Shown: in pieces, positions 24,332 through 33,821 of the stretch
Layout: each line of letters starts with the position of its first letter
Position numbering within the stretch: the stretch's first letter is position 1
Assembly: GCF_004362215.1 (NCBI RefSeq)
Contig: NZ_SNWR01000001.1
Span: forward strand, 6,740,001-6,804,000
Length of the DNA stretch: 64,000 nt
Direction: 5' to 3'
Origin: Paractinoplanes brasiliensis
GTDB lineage: Bacteria; Actinomycetota; Actinomycetes; Mycobacteriales; Micromonosporaceae
Made by a program: the position numbers and the translations under genes
The notes under the pieces: model-generated
What the model was told of the DNA's origin: nothing
Seen by the model: only the letters and a program-made list of their open reading frames with translations
Database searches by the model: none

Positions 24332-25864
24332 TCAGCGACGGCGGGCGGCGAGGCGGGTGGCGGCGCCGACGACGAGTAGGGCCAAGCCGATCAGGGCCAC
24401 CGCGGCGGTGTTGCCCCCGGTGATGGGGAGGCCGCCGCCACCACCCTGAGCCGGGGCTGTCGGGGATGGGGCGGGGGCTCCGGCGGCGTTCACCAGGATG
24501 GGCTGTTGCTGGATGACGGAGGGCGCCCCGATCGGCACGAGCTCAGTGCGGATCAGCCCGCGGAGGGTGCCGGGCTTGTTGATGCGCAGCGTGAAGTCGA
24601 AGGTGACCGTCTCGCCGGGGAAGTAGGGGAGGCCCTGGAACATGCCTGTCCAGCAGTAGTAGTTGCCGTCGTTGAAGTCGGCTCCGTCGGGCCATGGCAG
24701 GCCGGGGGTGGGGGCATTGACGTTGAACGGCTGGCACAGCTCGGAGTGGGCCACGACGGTGGTGCCGGCGGGCGGGGTCACGGTGACCGTCAGGTAGGGC
24801 GCGCTGGCGTTGCCCCAGCTCTCGAGGCGCGCTGGGCCGTTGTTGCGCACGCTGGTGCGTACGGTGACCGTCTTGCCGACCTGACCGGTGACCTTGTCAC
24901 CCCGTACGGTGAAGGTTGAATGGTTGCGGCCGGTGACCGTGAGCTCCCACTCGTCGATGTTGTTGTCGGGGTTGCTGTTGGGGTCGATCTCGATCTGGGG
25001 CACCGTCTCGGTCACCTCGCCCGGCGCGGGGGTGAGTGCGAGCTCGGTGCCGCTGCCGCCGCCGGGGAGGGCGAAGCCCTGGTCGATCCAGTTCTGGGCG
25101 GTGTACCAGGTGAACGACGACCACCACTGGGACGGGGCCCACACGGCATCCGTCGCGGTGAGCGGCCACGGCGTGGCCAGGCGGTATTCCTGGCCGGGCG
25201 CCAGCGAACCCTCGAACAAGCAGGCGGCTCCGGAGGTCGGCAGGACGGCGCCTCGGCCCTGGATGGGGGTGCAGTTGCTGAAGGCGGGGGTGCGCATGCC
25301 GACAGCCGTCTGCAGTCGCAGCACGACGCCGGTGACGGGGCGTTCGCCGGAGTTGCGCAGGCCGGCGGCCAGGTTCGCCGTCGTGCCGGTCGGGATCGAG
25401 ACGTCGTCCTGCGCCTGCACGGGCGTCAGCGAGACCTCCTCGGCCACCGTGACTGTGCCGGACGCGGCGGCCACGGTCTTGCCGCCGGCGACGATACGGG
25501 TCGGCAGGGCCACTGTCGCGCCGATCGGTGCGTCCGGCTCGGCGGTCACCCGCAGCGCCCCCGAGAAGCCGCGGTCGTTCTGTGCGCAGGTGACCGTCGT
25601 GGCCGTGGTGGTGCAGGCCGGCGAGAAGGGGAACTGCAGGGTGAGCAACCCCTGGGCGGCCGTGATGTCGAAGATCAGCTCGTACGGGGTGAGGGCCGAG
25701 GCGGGTGGGTCGACGCTCAGCCGCAGAGCGGAAGTGGTGGTGCCGGGCACGACGCCGGTGCGGCCGATCGTCAGCTTCCACGGGGTGGCCGCGGCGCGGG
25801 CCGGCATGGGGACGATGAGCACAGCCAGGAGGGCGATCAGGGCGGTGCTGGCGAGCTTGCGCAT
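24332..25864 (-). CDS. Secreted LPxTG-like cell-wall-anchored surface protein
   Basis: A 510-residue exported protein. A signal peptide (LASTALIALLAVLIVPMPARA) starts the protein. Two or three beta-sandwich-like repeats follow, each with a pair of Cys (FSPACTTTATTVTC; SNCTPIQ; SELCQPF). A Pro/Ala linker leads to the sorting signal LPITG, a hydrophobic segment and the Arg-rich tail RLAARRR. LPITG differs from canonical LPxTG only at x, so sortase anchoring is likely. The domain style (QTAVGMRTPAF, VRTSVRNNGPARLE) resembles DUF11/CARDB-type adhesion repeats. It is transcribed divergently from the formate dehydrogenase operon. Its role is unknown. Confidence 0.82.
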   Translation of the reverse strand: MRKLASTALIALLAVLIVPMPARAAATPWKLTIGRTGVVPGTTTSALRLSVDPPASALTPYELIFDITAAQGLLTLQFPFSPACTTTATTVTCAQNDRGFSGALRVTAEPDAPIGATVALPTRIVAGGKTVAAASGTVTVAEEVSLTPVQAQDDVSIPTGTTANLAAGLRNSGERPVTGVVLRLQTAVGMRTPAFSNCTPIQGRGAVLPTSGAACLFEGSLAPGQEYRLATPWPLTATDAVWAPSQWWSSFTWYTAQNWIDQGFALPGGGSGTELALTPAPGEVTETVPQIEIDPNSNPDNNIDEWELTVTGRNHSTFTVRGDKVTGQVGKTVTVRTSVRNNGPARLESWGNASAPYLTVTVTPPAGTTVVAHSELCQPFNVNAPTPGLPWPDGADFNDGNYYCWTGMFQGLPYFPGETVTFDFTLRINKPGTLRGLIRTELVPIGAPSVIQQQPILVNAAGAPAPSPTAPAQGGGGGLPITGGNTAAVALIGLALLVVGAATRLAARRR

Positions 25865-26034
25865 GCGCGATTCCCTCGTCCGGTCCAGCGGAAGAGCAGC
25901 AGGATATCGCCGGTCGAGAATGCATTCTGCCCCCTTGTGTGCACCATGAGCACGGTGGTGAGGGGCAGCGCGCGGCGGTGGAACAGGCTCGGCGTGGCGT
26001 GCGGGCGCCCCGCCGAGGGGTTAGGGTCCAGATC
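25865..26034. promoter_or_regulatory. Divergent promoter region, surface protein / formate dehydrogenase
   Basis: A 170-bp gap between divergent genes. A GAGGGG ribosome site lies about 12 bases before the dehydrogenase ATG at 26035. No operator could be recognised, and promoter elements are inferred from position only. Confidence 0.4.
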
Positions 26035-29000
26035 ATGGGCGTGAAGACGTGGATCGAAGGCTGGCCGGTTTATCGGCAGCTGACGGGCACGGATCCGCTC
26101 GGGCGCGGCGCCGCCGCCCAGTCCAAGAAGTCGAAGCAGCTCCAGCCCCGCACCGAGACCGCCGACCGGGTCGCCAAGTCGGTGTGCCCGTACTGCGCGG
26201 TCGGCTGCGGGCAGCGGATCTTCGTGAAGGACGAGAAGGTCGTCCAGATCGAGGGCGACCCGGACAGCCCGATCTCGCGGGGGCGGCTGTGTCCCAAGGG
26301 CTCGGCCAGCCTCAGCCTCGTCACCAGCGATCGCCGGCAGCAGAAGGTTCTCTACCGTCGCCCGTACGGCAAGGACTGGGAGGAACTCGATCTCTCCACG
26401 GCGATGGAGATGATCGCCGATCGGGTGCTCGCCGCGCGGGACGCCACCTGGGAGGACACCGACGCCGACGGCAAGCCCCTGAACCGTACGCTGGGAATTT
26501 CCAGCCTGGGCGGGGCGACGCTCGACAACGAAGAGAACTACCTGATCAAGAAGCTCTTCACCGCGATGGGCGCCATCCAGATCGAGAATCAGGCGCGGAT
26601 TTGACACTCCGCCACGGTTCCCGGTCTGGGAACCTCCTTCGGCCGTGGCGGGGCCACCGGATTCCTCCAGGATCTGGCTAACGCCGACTGCATCGTCATC
26701 CAGGGCTCGAACATGGCCGAGGCGCATCCGGTGGGCTTCCAGTGGGTGGTCGAGGCCAAGAACCGGGGCGCGAAGGTCATCCACGTCGACCCCCGGTTCA
26801 CCCGTACGAGCGCGCTCGCGCACACCTATCTGCCGGTGCGCGCCGGCGCCGACATCGCGTTCCTGGGCGGCGTGGTCAACTACATCCTGAGCAACGAGAA
26901 GGACTTCCGGGAGTACGTGCTGGCGTACACCAATGCCTCCATGCTCGTCAGCGAGGACTTCCAGGACACCGAGGACCTCGACGGCCTGTTCTCCGGCTAC
27001 GACCCCGAGACCAACACGTACGACCAGACCAGCTGGCAGTACGCGGGGCAGCGGGACGAGGGCCAGGAGGAGGACGAGACGCACGTCGACCGCGAGACCG
27101 CCTCGGGGCTGGAACAGGAGTCGCACGGACCGCCGATCCCGGCCGACGTGCCCCGCGACCCGACCCTGCAGGATCCGCGCTGCGTGTATCAGGTGCTCAA
27201 GCGGCACTACGCGCGCTACACGCCCGAGGTTGTCGAGCGGCTGTGCGGCGTGCCGCAGGAAAAGTTTCTCGAGGTCTGCGAGGCCTGGACGGCGAACTCG
27301 GGCCGGGAGCGCACGACCGCGCTGGTCTACTCGGTGGGCTGGACGCAGCACAGCGTGGGCGTGCAGTACATCCGTACCGGCGCGATCATCCAGCTGCTGC
27401 TGGGCAACATGGGCCGCCCCGGCGGTGGCGTGATGGCGCTGCGCGGGCACGCCAGCATCCAGGGCTCGACCGACATCCCGACCCTGTTCAACCTGCTGCC
27501 GGGTTACCTGCCGATGCCGCATTTCCAGCAGCACGAGACGTTCGACCAGTGGATCGACGCGATCCGCCATCCCGAGCAGAAGGGTTTCTGGGCCAACGCC
27601 AAGTCGTACGCGGTGAGCATGCTCAAGTCGTACTGGGGTGACGCGGCGACCGAGGAGAACGACTACGGGTACGGCTGGATGCCCCGGCTCACCGGCGACC
27701 ACGGCACCTACCAGCAGGTGCTCAACATGATCGACGGCAAGGTCAAGGGCTACTTCCTGCTCGGGCAGAACCCGGCCGTCGGCTCCGCGCACGGGCGCGC
27801 GCAACGGCTGGGCATGGCCAACCTCGACTGGCTGGTGGTCCGCGACCTCTACATGATCGAGAGCGCGACGTTCTGGAAGAACAGCCCCGAGGTGGCCACC
27901 GGCGAGATCGTGCCCGAGGAGTGCAGGACCGAGGTGTTCTTCATGCCGGCCGCCTCGCACGCCGAGAAGGAGGGCACGTTCACGCAGACCCAGCGCATGC
28001 TGCAGTGGCGCGAGAAGGCCGTCGAGCCGCCGGGCGACGCGCGCAGCGAGCTGTGGTTCTTCTACCACCTCGGCAAGATCATCCGGGAACGGCTCGCGGG
28101 CTCCACCCGTACGCGGGACCAGGGTCTTCTGAATTTGACCTGGGAATACGGTGACGACGAGCCGGACGGGGAGGCGGTCCTCAAAGAGATCAACGGGTAC
28201 GACCTGACGACCGGCAAGCTGCTCAGCAGTTTCACCGAGATGAAGCCGGACGGTACGACGTCGGGTGGCTGCTGGATCTACACCGGCGTGTTCTCCGACG
28301 GGGTGAACCAGGCCAACCGCCGCAAACCCGGCAGTGAGCAGAGCTACGTCGCGCCCGAGTGGGGCTGGGTGTGGCCGGCCAACCGCCGGACGCTCTACAA
28401 CCGCGCCTCGGCCGACCCCGACGGCAACCCGTGGTCGGAACGCAAGAAGTACGTGTGGTGGGACGCCGAGAAGGGCGAGTGGACCGGCGACGACGTGCCC
28501 GACTTCGAGAGGACGAAGCCGCCGTCCTACCGTCCGCCCGAGGGCGCGACCGGTGTCGAGGCGATCGCGGGCGACGACCCGTTCATCATGCAGGGCGACG
28601 GGAAGGGCTGGCTGTACGCGCCGAGCGGGCTGATCGACGGCCCGATGCCGACGCACTACGAGCCGGCCGAGTCGATGGTGCGCAACCCGCTCTACGGCCA
28701 GCAGGCCAACCCGACCCGCAAGGTGTACCAGCGCTCCGACAACCCGACCAATCCGAGCCCGCCCGAGAGGCACTCCGAGGTTTTCCCGTACGTGTTCAGC
28801 ACGAGCCGCTTGACCGAGCACCACACGGCCGGCGGGATGAGCCGGCAGCTGGCCTACCTGTCGGAGCTGCAGCCGGAGATGTTCGTCGAGGTGTCGCCCG
28901 AACTGGCAGCCGAGCGCGGCCTGGAGCACATGGGCTGGGCGCACATCGTCACCGCGCGCGCCGCCATCGAGGCCAAGGTCATGGTCACCGACCGGCTGGC

Positions 29001-29298
29001 CCCGCTGCGCATCGAGGGCCGGGTGGTGCACCAGCTCTGGATGCCGTACCACTGGGGCAGCGAGGGGTTGGTCACCGGCGACTCGGCCAACGACCTGATC
29101 GGCATCACGCTCGACCCGAACGTGCTCATCCAGGAGAGCAAGGTCGGCACCTGCGACATTCAACCGGGGCGCCGCCCCACCGGGCCCGAGCTGCTGCGGT
29201 TCGTGCAGGATTATCGGGACCGGGCCGGCCTGACCGCCGGCCACCACACCCCGATCATGACGGTGGGGGAGGAGAACGCCGACGATGGGCAGCAATAG
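26035..29298 (+). CDS. Selenocysteine-containing formate dehydrogenase, catalytic subunit
   Basis: A molybdopterin formate dehydrogenase of about 1,087 residues read through an in-frame TGA at 26602-26604. The N-terminal 4Fe-4S motif is CPYCAVGC with the later Cys in GRLCPKGSAS. The TGA sits in NQARI-U-HSATVPGLGTSFG, the usual Sec-His active site of formate dehydrogenases. Downstream blocks fit the molybdopterin family (VIQGSNMAEAHP, MGRPGGGVMALRGHASIQGS, the C-terminal MoCo-binding domain). There is no Tat signal, so the enzyme probably faces the cytoplasm. The 3' end overlaps the FeS-subunit gene by 14 bp. It oxidises formate (or reduces CO2) and passes electrons to the next two subunits. 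All Sec machinery genes lie within 12 kb. Confidence 0.93.
26602..26634 (+). promoter_or_regulatory. UGA selenocysteine codon and SECIS hairpin
   Basis: After the UGA at 26602-26604, GGTTCCC (26616-26622) pairs perfectly with GGGAACC (26628-26634) around the five-base loop GGTCT. The loop begins 18 nt after the UGA. From memory, the E. coli fdhF SECIS has the same GGUCU loop at the same distance. This is the expected SelB-binding element and explains why the stop codon is read as Sec. Confidence 0.88.
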
Positions 29299-30337
29299 CC
29301 TGTACGGCCCGGTCGACCCGGCCGAGGACGCGGGATACACCGAGCCGCCACCACGGATGGGGTTCTTCACCGACACGTCGGTCTGCATCGGGTGCAAGGC
29401 GTGCGAGGTGGCCTGCAAGACCTGGAACGACGTGCCGGACGACGGCTTCAACCTGCTCGGGCACTCGTACGACAACACGGGCGGGCTGACGGCGAACTCC
29501 TGGCGGCACGTGGCGTTCATCGAGCAGCCCGCTCGCGGGTCGAGCGCCTTCCTCGGGTTGCCGACGGGGCCGTCCTCGATTCCGGCCACCAATGTGGTCG
29601 CGGCTCAGCGCGGGGCGCCGACCGGCACCGAACCGGGGATCGAGCCGGCCGTCGACGCGCTGGCGGCGGCCGCGACCGCCGGGACCGCCGGGACCGCCGG
29701 GACCGGCGCCCAGTTCCTCGGCATGCCGACGTCTGATCTGCCGGGTAAGTCGGCTCCGGCGCCACGCAGCGACTTCCGCTGGCTGATGATGTCGGACGTC
29801 TGCAAGCACTGCACCCACGCCGGCTGCCTCGACGTCTGCCCGACCGGCGCGCTGTTCCGCACCGAGTTCGGCACGGTCGTCGTGCAGGACGACATCTGCA
29901 ACGGTTGCGGATACTGCATCTCCGGATGCCCGTACGGGGTCATCGACCGCCGGGAGGACGACGGCCGCGCCTGGAAGTGCACGCTCTGCTACGACCGCCT
30001 CGGCGACGGCCAGACCCCCGCCTGCGCCAAGGCCTGCCCGACCGAGTCGATCCAGTTCGGCGAGCTCGACGAGCTGCGCGAAAGGGCGGCGAAACGGGTC
30101 GAGCAGCTGCACGAGGCCGGCGTGCCCGAGGCCCGGCTCTACGGCGAGAGCCCCGGCGACGGCGTGGGCGGCGACGGCGCGTTCTTCCTGCTGCTCGACG
30201 AGCCCGAGGTGTACGGCCTGCCGCCCGACCCGCACGTGCCGACCCGGGACCTGCCCGCGATGTGGAAGAGGGCCGGATGGGCCGCGCTGACCATGGCCGC
30301 GACCGCCGTCGTGGCGTTCGCCGGGAGGAAACGATGA
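29285..30337 (+). CDS. Formate dehydrogenase iron-sulfur subunit
   Basis: A 350-residue ferredoxin-type electron-transfer subunit. Four cysteine clusters are visible: CIGCKACEVAC, the group CKHCTHAGCLDVC, CNGCGYCISGC and CTLCYDRL plus CAKAC, enough for four 4Fe-4S centres. A Gly/Thr/Ala insertion (ATAGTAGTAGTGAQF) separates the first and second groups. A hydrophobic C-terminal helix (ALTMAATAVVAFAGRKR) resembles the anchoring helix of FdnH-type subunits. It overlaps the catalytic-subunit gene by 14 bp and the NrfD gene by 4 (ATGA), so the three are one translationally coupled operon. Confidence 0.92.
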   Translation: MGSNSLYGPVDPAEDAGYTEPPPRMGFFTDTSVCIGCKACEVACKTWNDVPDDGFNLLGHSYDNTGGLTANSWRHVAFIEQPARGSSAFLGLPTGPSSIPATNVVAAQRGAPTGTEPGIEPAVDALAAAATAGTAGTAGTGAQFLGMPTSDLPGKSAPAPRSDFRWLMMSDVCKHCTHAGCLDVCPTGALFRTEFGTVVVQDDICNGCGYCISGCPYGVIDRREDDGRAWKCTLCYDRLGDGQTPACAKACPTESIQFGELDELRERAAKRVEQLHEAGVPEARLYGESPGDGVGGDGAFFLLLDEPEVYGLPPDPHVPTRDLPAMWKRAGWAALTMAATAVVAFAGRKR

Positions 30338-31302
30338 GCCGGGACCGTTCCCTGGTGCCCCGCGCGGAGTTCCAGTCCTATTACGGGCGCCCGATCGTGC
30401 GGCCGCCGGTGTGGACCCACGACATCGCGATCTACCTGTTCACCGGCGGTCTCGCCGCGGGTTCGGCGCTGCTCGCGGCGGGCGCCCAGGCCACCGGCGA
30501 CGTGACGCTGCGCCGCGTCGGCCGGGCCGCCACCATGGGCGCGCTCGGGGCCAGCGCGTTCTTCCTGATCAAGGACCTGGGGCGGCCGGAACGCTTCCAC
30601 CACATGCTGCGGGTGGCCAAGCCGACGTCGCCGATGTCGATGGGCACATGGCTGCTGAGCTTGTTCGGCGGCGCGGCCGGAGTGGCGGCGGCGGCCGAAC
30701 TGGCGCCCCTGCTGCCGGATCGTGGCGTGTTCAAGCTCGTCCCGCCGGTGGGTTCGGCGGCCGGGTACGGCGCTGCCGCGCTCGCGCCGGGTCTGGCCAC
30801 ATACACGGCTGTGCTCCTCGCCGACACCGCGGTGCCCAGCTGGAACGCCGTGCACCCCGACCTGCCGTTCATGTTCGCCGGGAGCGCCCTGGCGAGCGGG
30901 GCCGGAGTGGGCCTGATCGCGTCACCCGGCCGTCCCGCGCGGCGGATGGCGGTGGCCGGGGCGGCGCTCGAGCTGGCCGCCGGGCATCGGGTCGAGACGG
31001 CGTACGGGCTGCTCAGCGAGCCCTACCGTACGGGCCGGCCCGGCAAGCTGCTGCGGGTGGCGCGGGCGCTGACGGTGGCCGGTGCTGTCGCGGCTGTGGC
31101 CGGGCGCCGCAGCCGGGTGGTGTCCGCGCTGGCCGGGGCGTCGCTGCTCGCGGGCTCGGTGCTGACCCGTTTCGGGGTGTTCGAGGCCGGGGTCGAGTCG
31201 GCAAGGGACCCGCGTTACACGGTGGTGCCGCAGCGGGAGAGGCTGGCTAGACAGCAGCTTGCTGATGAGCGCGAGCCATCTCCCCGTACACCGAAATCTT
31301 GA
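30334..31302 (+). CDS. NrfD-like membrane subunit of formate dehydrogenase
   Basis: A 322-residue membrane protein with about eight hydrophobic segments (IYLFTGGLAAGSALLAAGAQ, LPFMFAGSALASGAGVGLIA) and the NrfD-type stretch FFLIKDLGRPERFHHMLRV. NrfD/PsrC subunits are haem-free quinone-reactive anchors, so the complex probably exchanges electrons with menaquinone. The start ATG 30334 overlaps the FeS-subunit stop. Its last 56 bp run into the convergent MerR gene. Confidence 0.88.
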   Translation: MSRDRSLVPRAEFQSYYGRPIVRPPVWTHDIAIYLFTGGLAAGSALLAAGAQATGDVTLRRVGRAATMGALGASAFFLIKDLGRPERFHHMLRVAKPTSPMSMGTWLLSLFGGAAGVAAAAELAPLLPDRGVFKLVPPVGSAAGYGAAALAPGLATYTAVLLADTAVPSWNAVHPDLPFMFAGSALASGAGVGLIASPGRPARRMAVAGAALELAAGHRVETAYGLLSEPYRTGRPGKLLRVARALTVAGAVAAVAGRRSRVVSALAGASLLAGSVLTRFGVFEAGVESARDPRYTVVPQRERLARQQLADEREPSPRTPKS

Positions 31303-31633
31303 GGTCGAGCATCGTGAGGTCCTGCTGCAACTCCGCGATGCGCGCCAGGACGCGCTCGCGATGCTCGAGGAAAAGCTGCAGGCGATCGTTCAGCGACGAG
31401 TCCCCGGCCCGCACCATCTCGGCATAACGGCGCATTTCCCGTACGGGCATGCCGGTGGTCCGCAGCCGGATGAGCAGCCGCAACCAGCCGATGTCGTCGT
31501 CGCAGTACCGGCGGCGCCCGGCCGAGTCACGTTCGACCGGCTCGACCAGGCCCTCCTGCTCGTACCAGCGCAACGTGTGCGCGGTGAGCCCGACCATCTC
31601 GGCCGCCTCCCCGACGGTGTATCCCTTCACCAC
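31247..31633 (-). CDS. MerR family transcriptional regulator
   Basis: A 128-residue MerR-type regulator. The winged helix is YTVGEAAEMVGLTAHTLRWY, then EQEGLVEPVERDSAGRRRY, followed by the long dimerisation helix (LQLFLEHRERVLARIAELQQ). No Cys-rich effector-binding motif is present, as in redox-, stress- or small-molecule-responsive members. The GTG-GTG start at 31633/31630 was chosen because homology begins immediately. The gene converges on the NrfD gene with a 56-bp overlap, so it might regulate that operon, though this is only position-based. Confidence 0.85.
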   Translation of the reverse strand: MVKGYTVGEAAEMVGLTAHTLRWYEQEGLVEPVERDSAGRRRYCDDDIGWLRLLIRLRTTGMPVREMRRYAEMVRAGDSSLNDRLQLFLEHRERVLARIAELQQDLTMLDLKISVYGEMARAHQQAAV

Positions 31634-31647
31634 CGTGCCAGCCCCCC

Positions 31648-31780
31648 CACCTCTCCGTTGGCGCCGGCTTCTCATCTCTTCGCCGGCCTCGCACCTCTTC
31701 GTTGGGGCCGGCTTCTCATCTCTTCGCCGGCCTCGCACCTCTTCGTTGGGGCCGGCTTCTCATCTCTTCGCCAGCCTCCC
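31648..31780. repeat. 44-bp tandem repeat, 3 copies
   Basis: A unit beginning CACCTCTTCGTTGGGGCCGG recurs at 31648, 31692 and 31736, a 44-bp period with a few substitutions. It lies between the MerR start and the selD 3' end. There are no spacers, so it is a minisatellite and not a CRISPR. Confidence 0.85.
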
Positions 31781-31799
31781 ACTTCGAGTGCGCTCGAGG

Positions 31800-32810
31800 T
31801 CAAGCCCGTACTTCCAGCGTGACCCCGTCCGCGCGTCCCGGGATGAGCTCGCCGATCACCGGGTAGCCCGGCACCTCGCCGGCCACGAGCAGCCCGCCCG
31901 ACGTCTGCGCGTCGGCCAGCAGCAACAGCTCGTCCTCGCCGACGCCGGCCTCGAGGTGCGGCCGGACCCAGTCCAGGTTGCGCCGCGTGCCGCCGCTCAC
32001 GTACCCGCCTTGGAGGGCTTGCCGGGCTCCGCCGAGGTAGGGGACCCTGCTCGCCTCGACCCGCGCCGTGACGCCGCTCGCCCGGGCCAGTTTGTGCAGG
32101 TGGCCGAGCAACCCGAACCCGGTCACGTCGGTCGCGCAGACCGCCCCGGCCTTGAGCGCCGCGATCGAAGCTCCGAGGTTGAGCGTGGTCATGGCCGCGA
32201 CCGCCTCGTCGAACACCTCGCCGGTGCCCTTGTGCCGGCTGTTCAGCACCCCGATGCCCAGCGGTTTCGTCAACGTCAGCGGCACCCCGGCCACGCCCGC
32301 GTCGTTCCGCATCAGCCGATCCGGGTCGGCGATGCCGGTGACCGCCATGCCGTACTTGGGCTCCGGGTCGTCCACGCTGTGCCCGCCCGCGAGGTGGCAC
32401 CCGGCCTCCCGCGCGACCGCCAGCCCACCCGCGAGCACCTCACCGGCCAGCTCCATCGGCAGCAGATCCCGCGGCCAGGCCAGCAGGTTCACCGCCACCA
32501 CCGGCGTGCCGCCCATCGCATAGACATCCGACAGCGCGTTGGCCGCGGCGATCCGCCCCCAGTCGTACGCGTCGTCGACCACCGGCGTGAAAAAGTCGGC
32601 CGTGGCCACCACCGCTGTGCCGTTGGCCAAACTGACCACGGCGGCGTCGTCCCCGTCGTCGAGCCCCACCAGCAGCTCACCCGGCCCCTTGGGCGCACCG
32701 GTGCCGACCAGGCCCGCCACCACCGACTCGAGTTCCCCCGGCGGAATCTTGCAGGCGCAGCCGCCGCCGTGCGCGTACTGGGTCAACCTGGGTGCATCGG
32801 TAGTGGTCAC
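31800..32810 (-). CDS. selD: Selenide, water dikinase (selenophosphate synthetase)
   Basis: A 336-residue SelD making selenophosphate, the selenium donor for Sec-tRNA. The N-terminal active-site segment is GGGCACKIPP (Cys at the Sec/Cys position, plus Lys). ATP/metal-binding acidic blocks follow: DDAAVV, ATADFFTPVVDD and GGHSVDDPEPKYG. The C-terminal domain has DVTGFGLLGHL and DAQTSGGLL. The GTG at 32810 is the start. It lies between the formate dehydrogenase operon and tRNA-Sec, with which it shares the selenium theme; tRNA-Sec is divergent, 58 bp away. Confidence 0.95.
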   Translation of the reverse strand: MTTTDAPRLTQYAHGGGCACKIPPGELESVVAGLVGTGAPKGPGELLVGLDDGDDAAVVSLANGTAVVATADFFTPVVDDAYDWGRIAAANALSDVYAMGGTPVVAVNLLAWPRDLLPMELAGEVLAGGLAVAREAGCHLAGGHSVDDPEPKYGMAVTGIADPDRLMRNDAGVAGVPLTLTKPLGIGVLNSRHKGTGEVFDEAVAAMTTLNLGASIAALKAGAVCATDVTGFGLLGHLHKLARASGVTARVEASRVPYLGGARQALQGGYVSGGTRRNLDWVRPHLEAGVGEDELLLLADAQTSGGLLVAGEVPGYPVIGELIPGRADGVTLEVRA

Positions 32811-32868
32811 CGCCCCACTGTGGCACGCCCGTGATCCCGCCGCCCAGCGGCCCGCTATGGTTTCCCAC

Positions 32869-32964
32869 GGAGGCGTTCAGGTGGCTGGTGCCCCTCCCGG
32901 TCTTCAAAACCGGTGCAACTCGGCACCCGAGTTGGGCGGGTTCGATTCCCGTCCGCCTCCGCCA
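32869..32964 (+). tRNA. selC: tRNA-Sec (anticodon TCA)
   Basis: The acceptor stem GGAGGCG (32869) pairs with CGCCTCC (32954-32960), then G and an encoded CCA (32962-32964). The anticodon loop CTTCAAA between CGGT and ACCGG gives anticodon UCA, reading UGA. The T-arm is GGGTTCGATTCCC. A long variable arm (CAACTCGGCACCCGAGTTG) and about 96 nt total length are typical of tRNA-Sec. It is the decoder for the UGA in the formate dehydrogenase gene. Confidence 0.96.
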
Positions 32965-33364
32965 AAGTCTTTCTCAGCTTGCTCTCGCTGCTCTCGGCCG
33001 CCTTGCCCTCTGAGCCTGCTCGGCGCTGCTCTGCCCTCTGCGCCTGCTCGGGGCCGCTCCGCCCTCTCCACCTGTTCCAGGCCGCGCCGTCCTCTCCGTC
33101 TGCTCCAGGCCGTCCCGCCCCTTCCCGGCCGCTCGCATTCTTCCGCCGTGCGGGGAGGCTGGCGGCGCGTCGCTTCTCTCGCCGTGCGGGGAGGCCGGCC
33201 GCGCGTCGCTTCTCTCGCCGTGCGGGGAGGCTGGCGGCGCGTCGCTTCTCTCGCCGTGCGGGGAAGCCGGCCGCGCGTCGTCTCTTCCGCCGTGCGGGGA
33301 AACCGGGCGTTGTGGAGCGCCGGTAGGCTCGGGGTGTTGCGAGCCGGCGAGCCGGGGAGGCGCG
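32965..33364. other. Non-coding stretch after tRNA-Sec, minisatellite-rich
   Basis: A 400-bp C/T-biased region. Degenerate units of CTGCTC/CCGCTC type fill 32980-33130 and a 36-bp tandem repeat follows (listed separately). Long open frames exist on the minus strand only because the repeat lacks stops. No real gene is supported. Confidence 0.5.
33141..33310. repeat. 36-bp tandem repeat, 4-5 copies
   Basis: CGCCGTGCGGGGAGGCTGGC starts a unit recurring at 33144, 33180, 33216, 33252 and 33288, an exact 36-bp spacing with alternating GGCTGGCG/GGCCGGCC variants. The period is a multiple of three, so it appears as a 12-residue repeat in shadow frames. It lies between tRNA-Sec and a small membrane-protein gene. 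Confidence 0.88.
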
Positions 33365-33814
33365 GTGCGGACGGTGGGGCCTCGGCTGATCGCGGTCTTG
33401 AGCGTGCTGTGTTCCGTGGCCGTGGGCATCCTGACGAACGTGATCACCGAGCGTTGGAGCGTGACCGTCGCCGTCGCGCTGGGGGTCGTCGTACTGGTGG
33501 CGGCCGGGCTGGCCTGGTGGGACCGGAGAGTGGTCAACAGCAGCGGGCGGGCCACTGTGGAAGTGACGGCCCGGCGCGGGTCGACGATCGCGGACAGCGC
33601 GGTGGTGGCCGTCGGGGACTCCACGGTGAGGGCAGAAGCCGACCGGGGGCGCATCGAGCGTGCGCGGCTCGATGCCGAGCGCGGCGATATCCACGTACGG
33701 GCTGATCGGTCGACGGTGAACAACGTGGACCTGCGGTCATCGGGCACACGCGCGGTCGACGCCGAATCCGAGGACCGGCCACCGGGTCCGGGTGGGGCCG
33801 GTGGCGGAGGCTGA
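33365..33814 (+). CDS. Small membrane protein, hypothetical
   Basis: A 149-residue protein starting at GTG 33365, 4 bases after a GGGGAGG ribosome site. Two hydrophobic segments (LIAVLSVLCSVAVGILTNVI, SVTVAVALGVVVLVAAGLAW) are followed by a soluble region of short strands (TVEVTARRGSTIADSAVVAV) like a right-handed repeat, and a Gly-rich tail. The topology suggests a membrane-anchored cytoplasmic domain. No family is recognised. It ends 8 bp from the convergent LysR gene. Confidence 0.65.
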   Translation: MRTVGPRLIAVLSVLCSVAVGILTNVITERWSVTVAVALGVVVLVAAGLAWWDRRVVNSSGRATVEVTARRGSTIADSAVVAVGDSTVRAEADRGRIERARLDAERGDIHVRADRSTVNNVDLRSSGTRAVDAESEDRPPGPGGAGGGG

Positions 33815-33821
33815 GGGGTGG

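Noticed and set aside
26602..26604. TGA as a nonsense mutation in the formate dehydrogenase gene
   Set aside because: A SECIS hairpin follows at the right distance, the residue context is the Sec active site, and the full Sec machinery is nearby.
25837..29592. A 1,251-codon minus-strand open frame antisense to the formate dehydrogenase genes
   Set aside because: It is a shadow of high-GC coding DNA; its translation is Arg/Val/Gly-rich with no domain, while the plus strand encodes clear formate dehydrogenase subunits.
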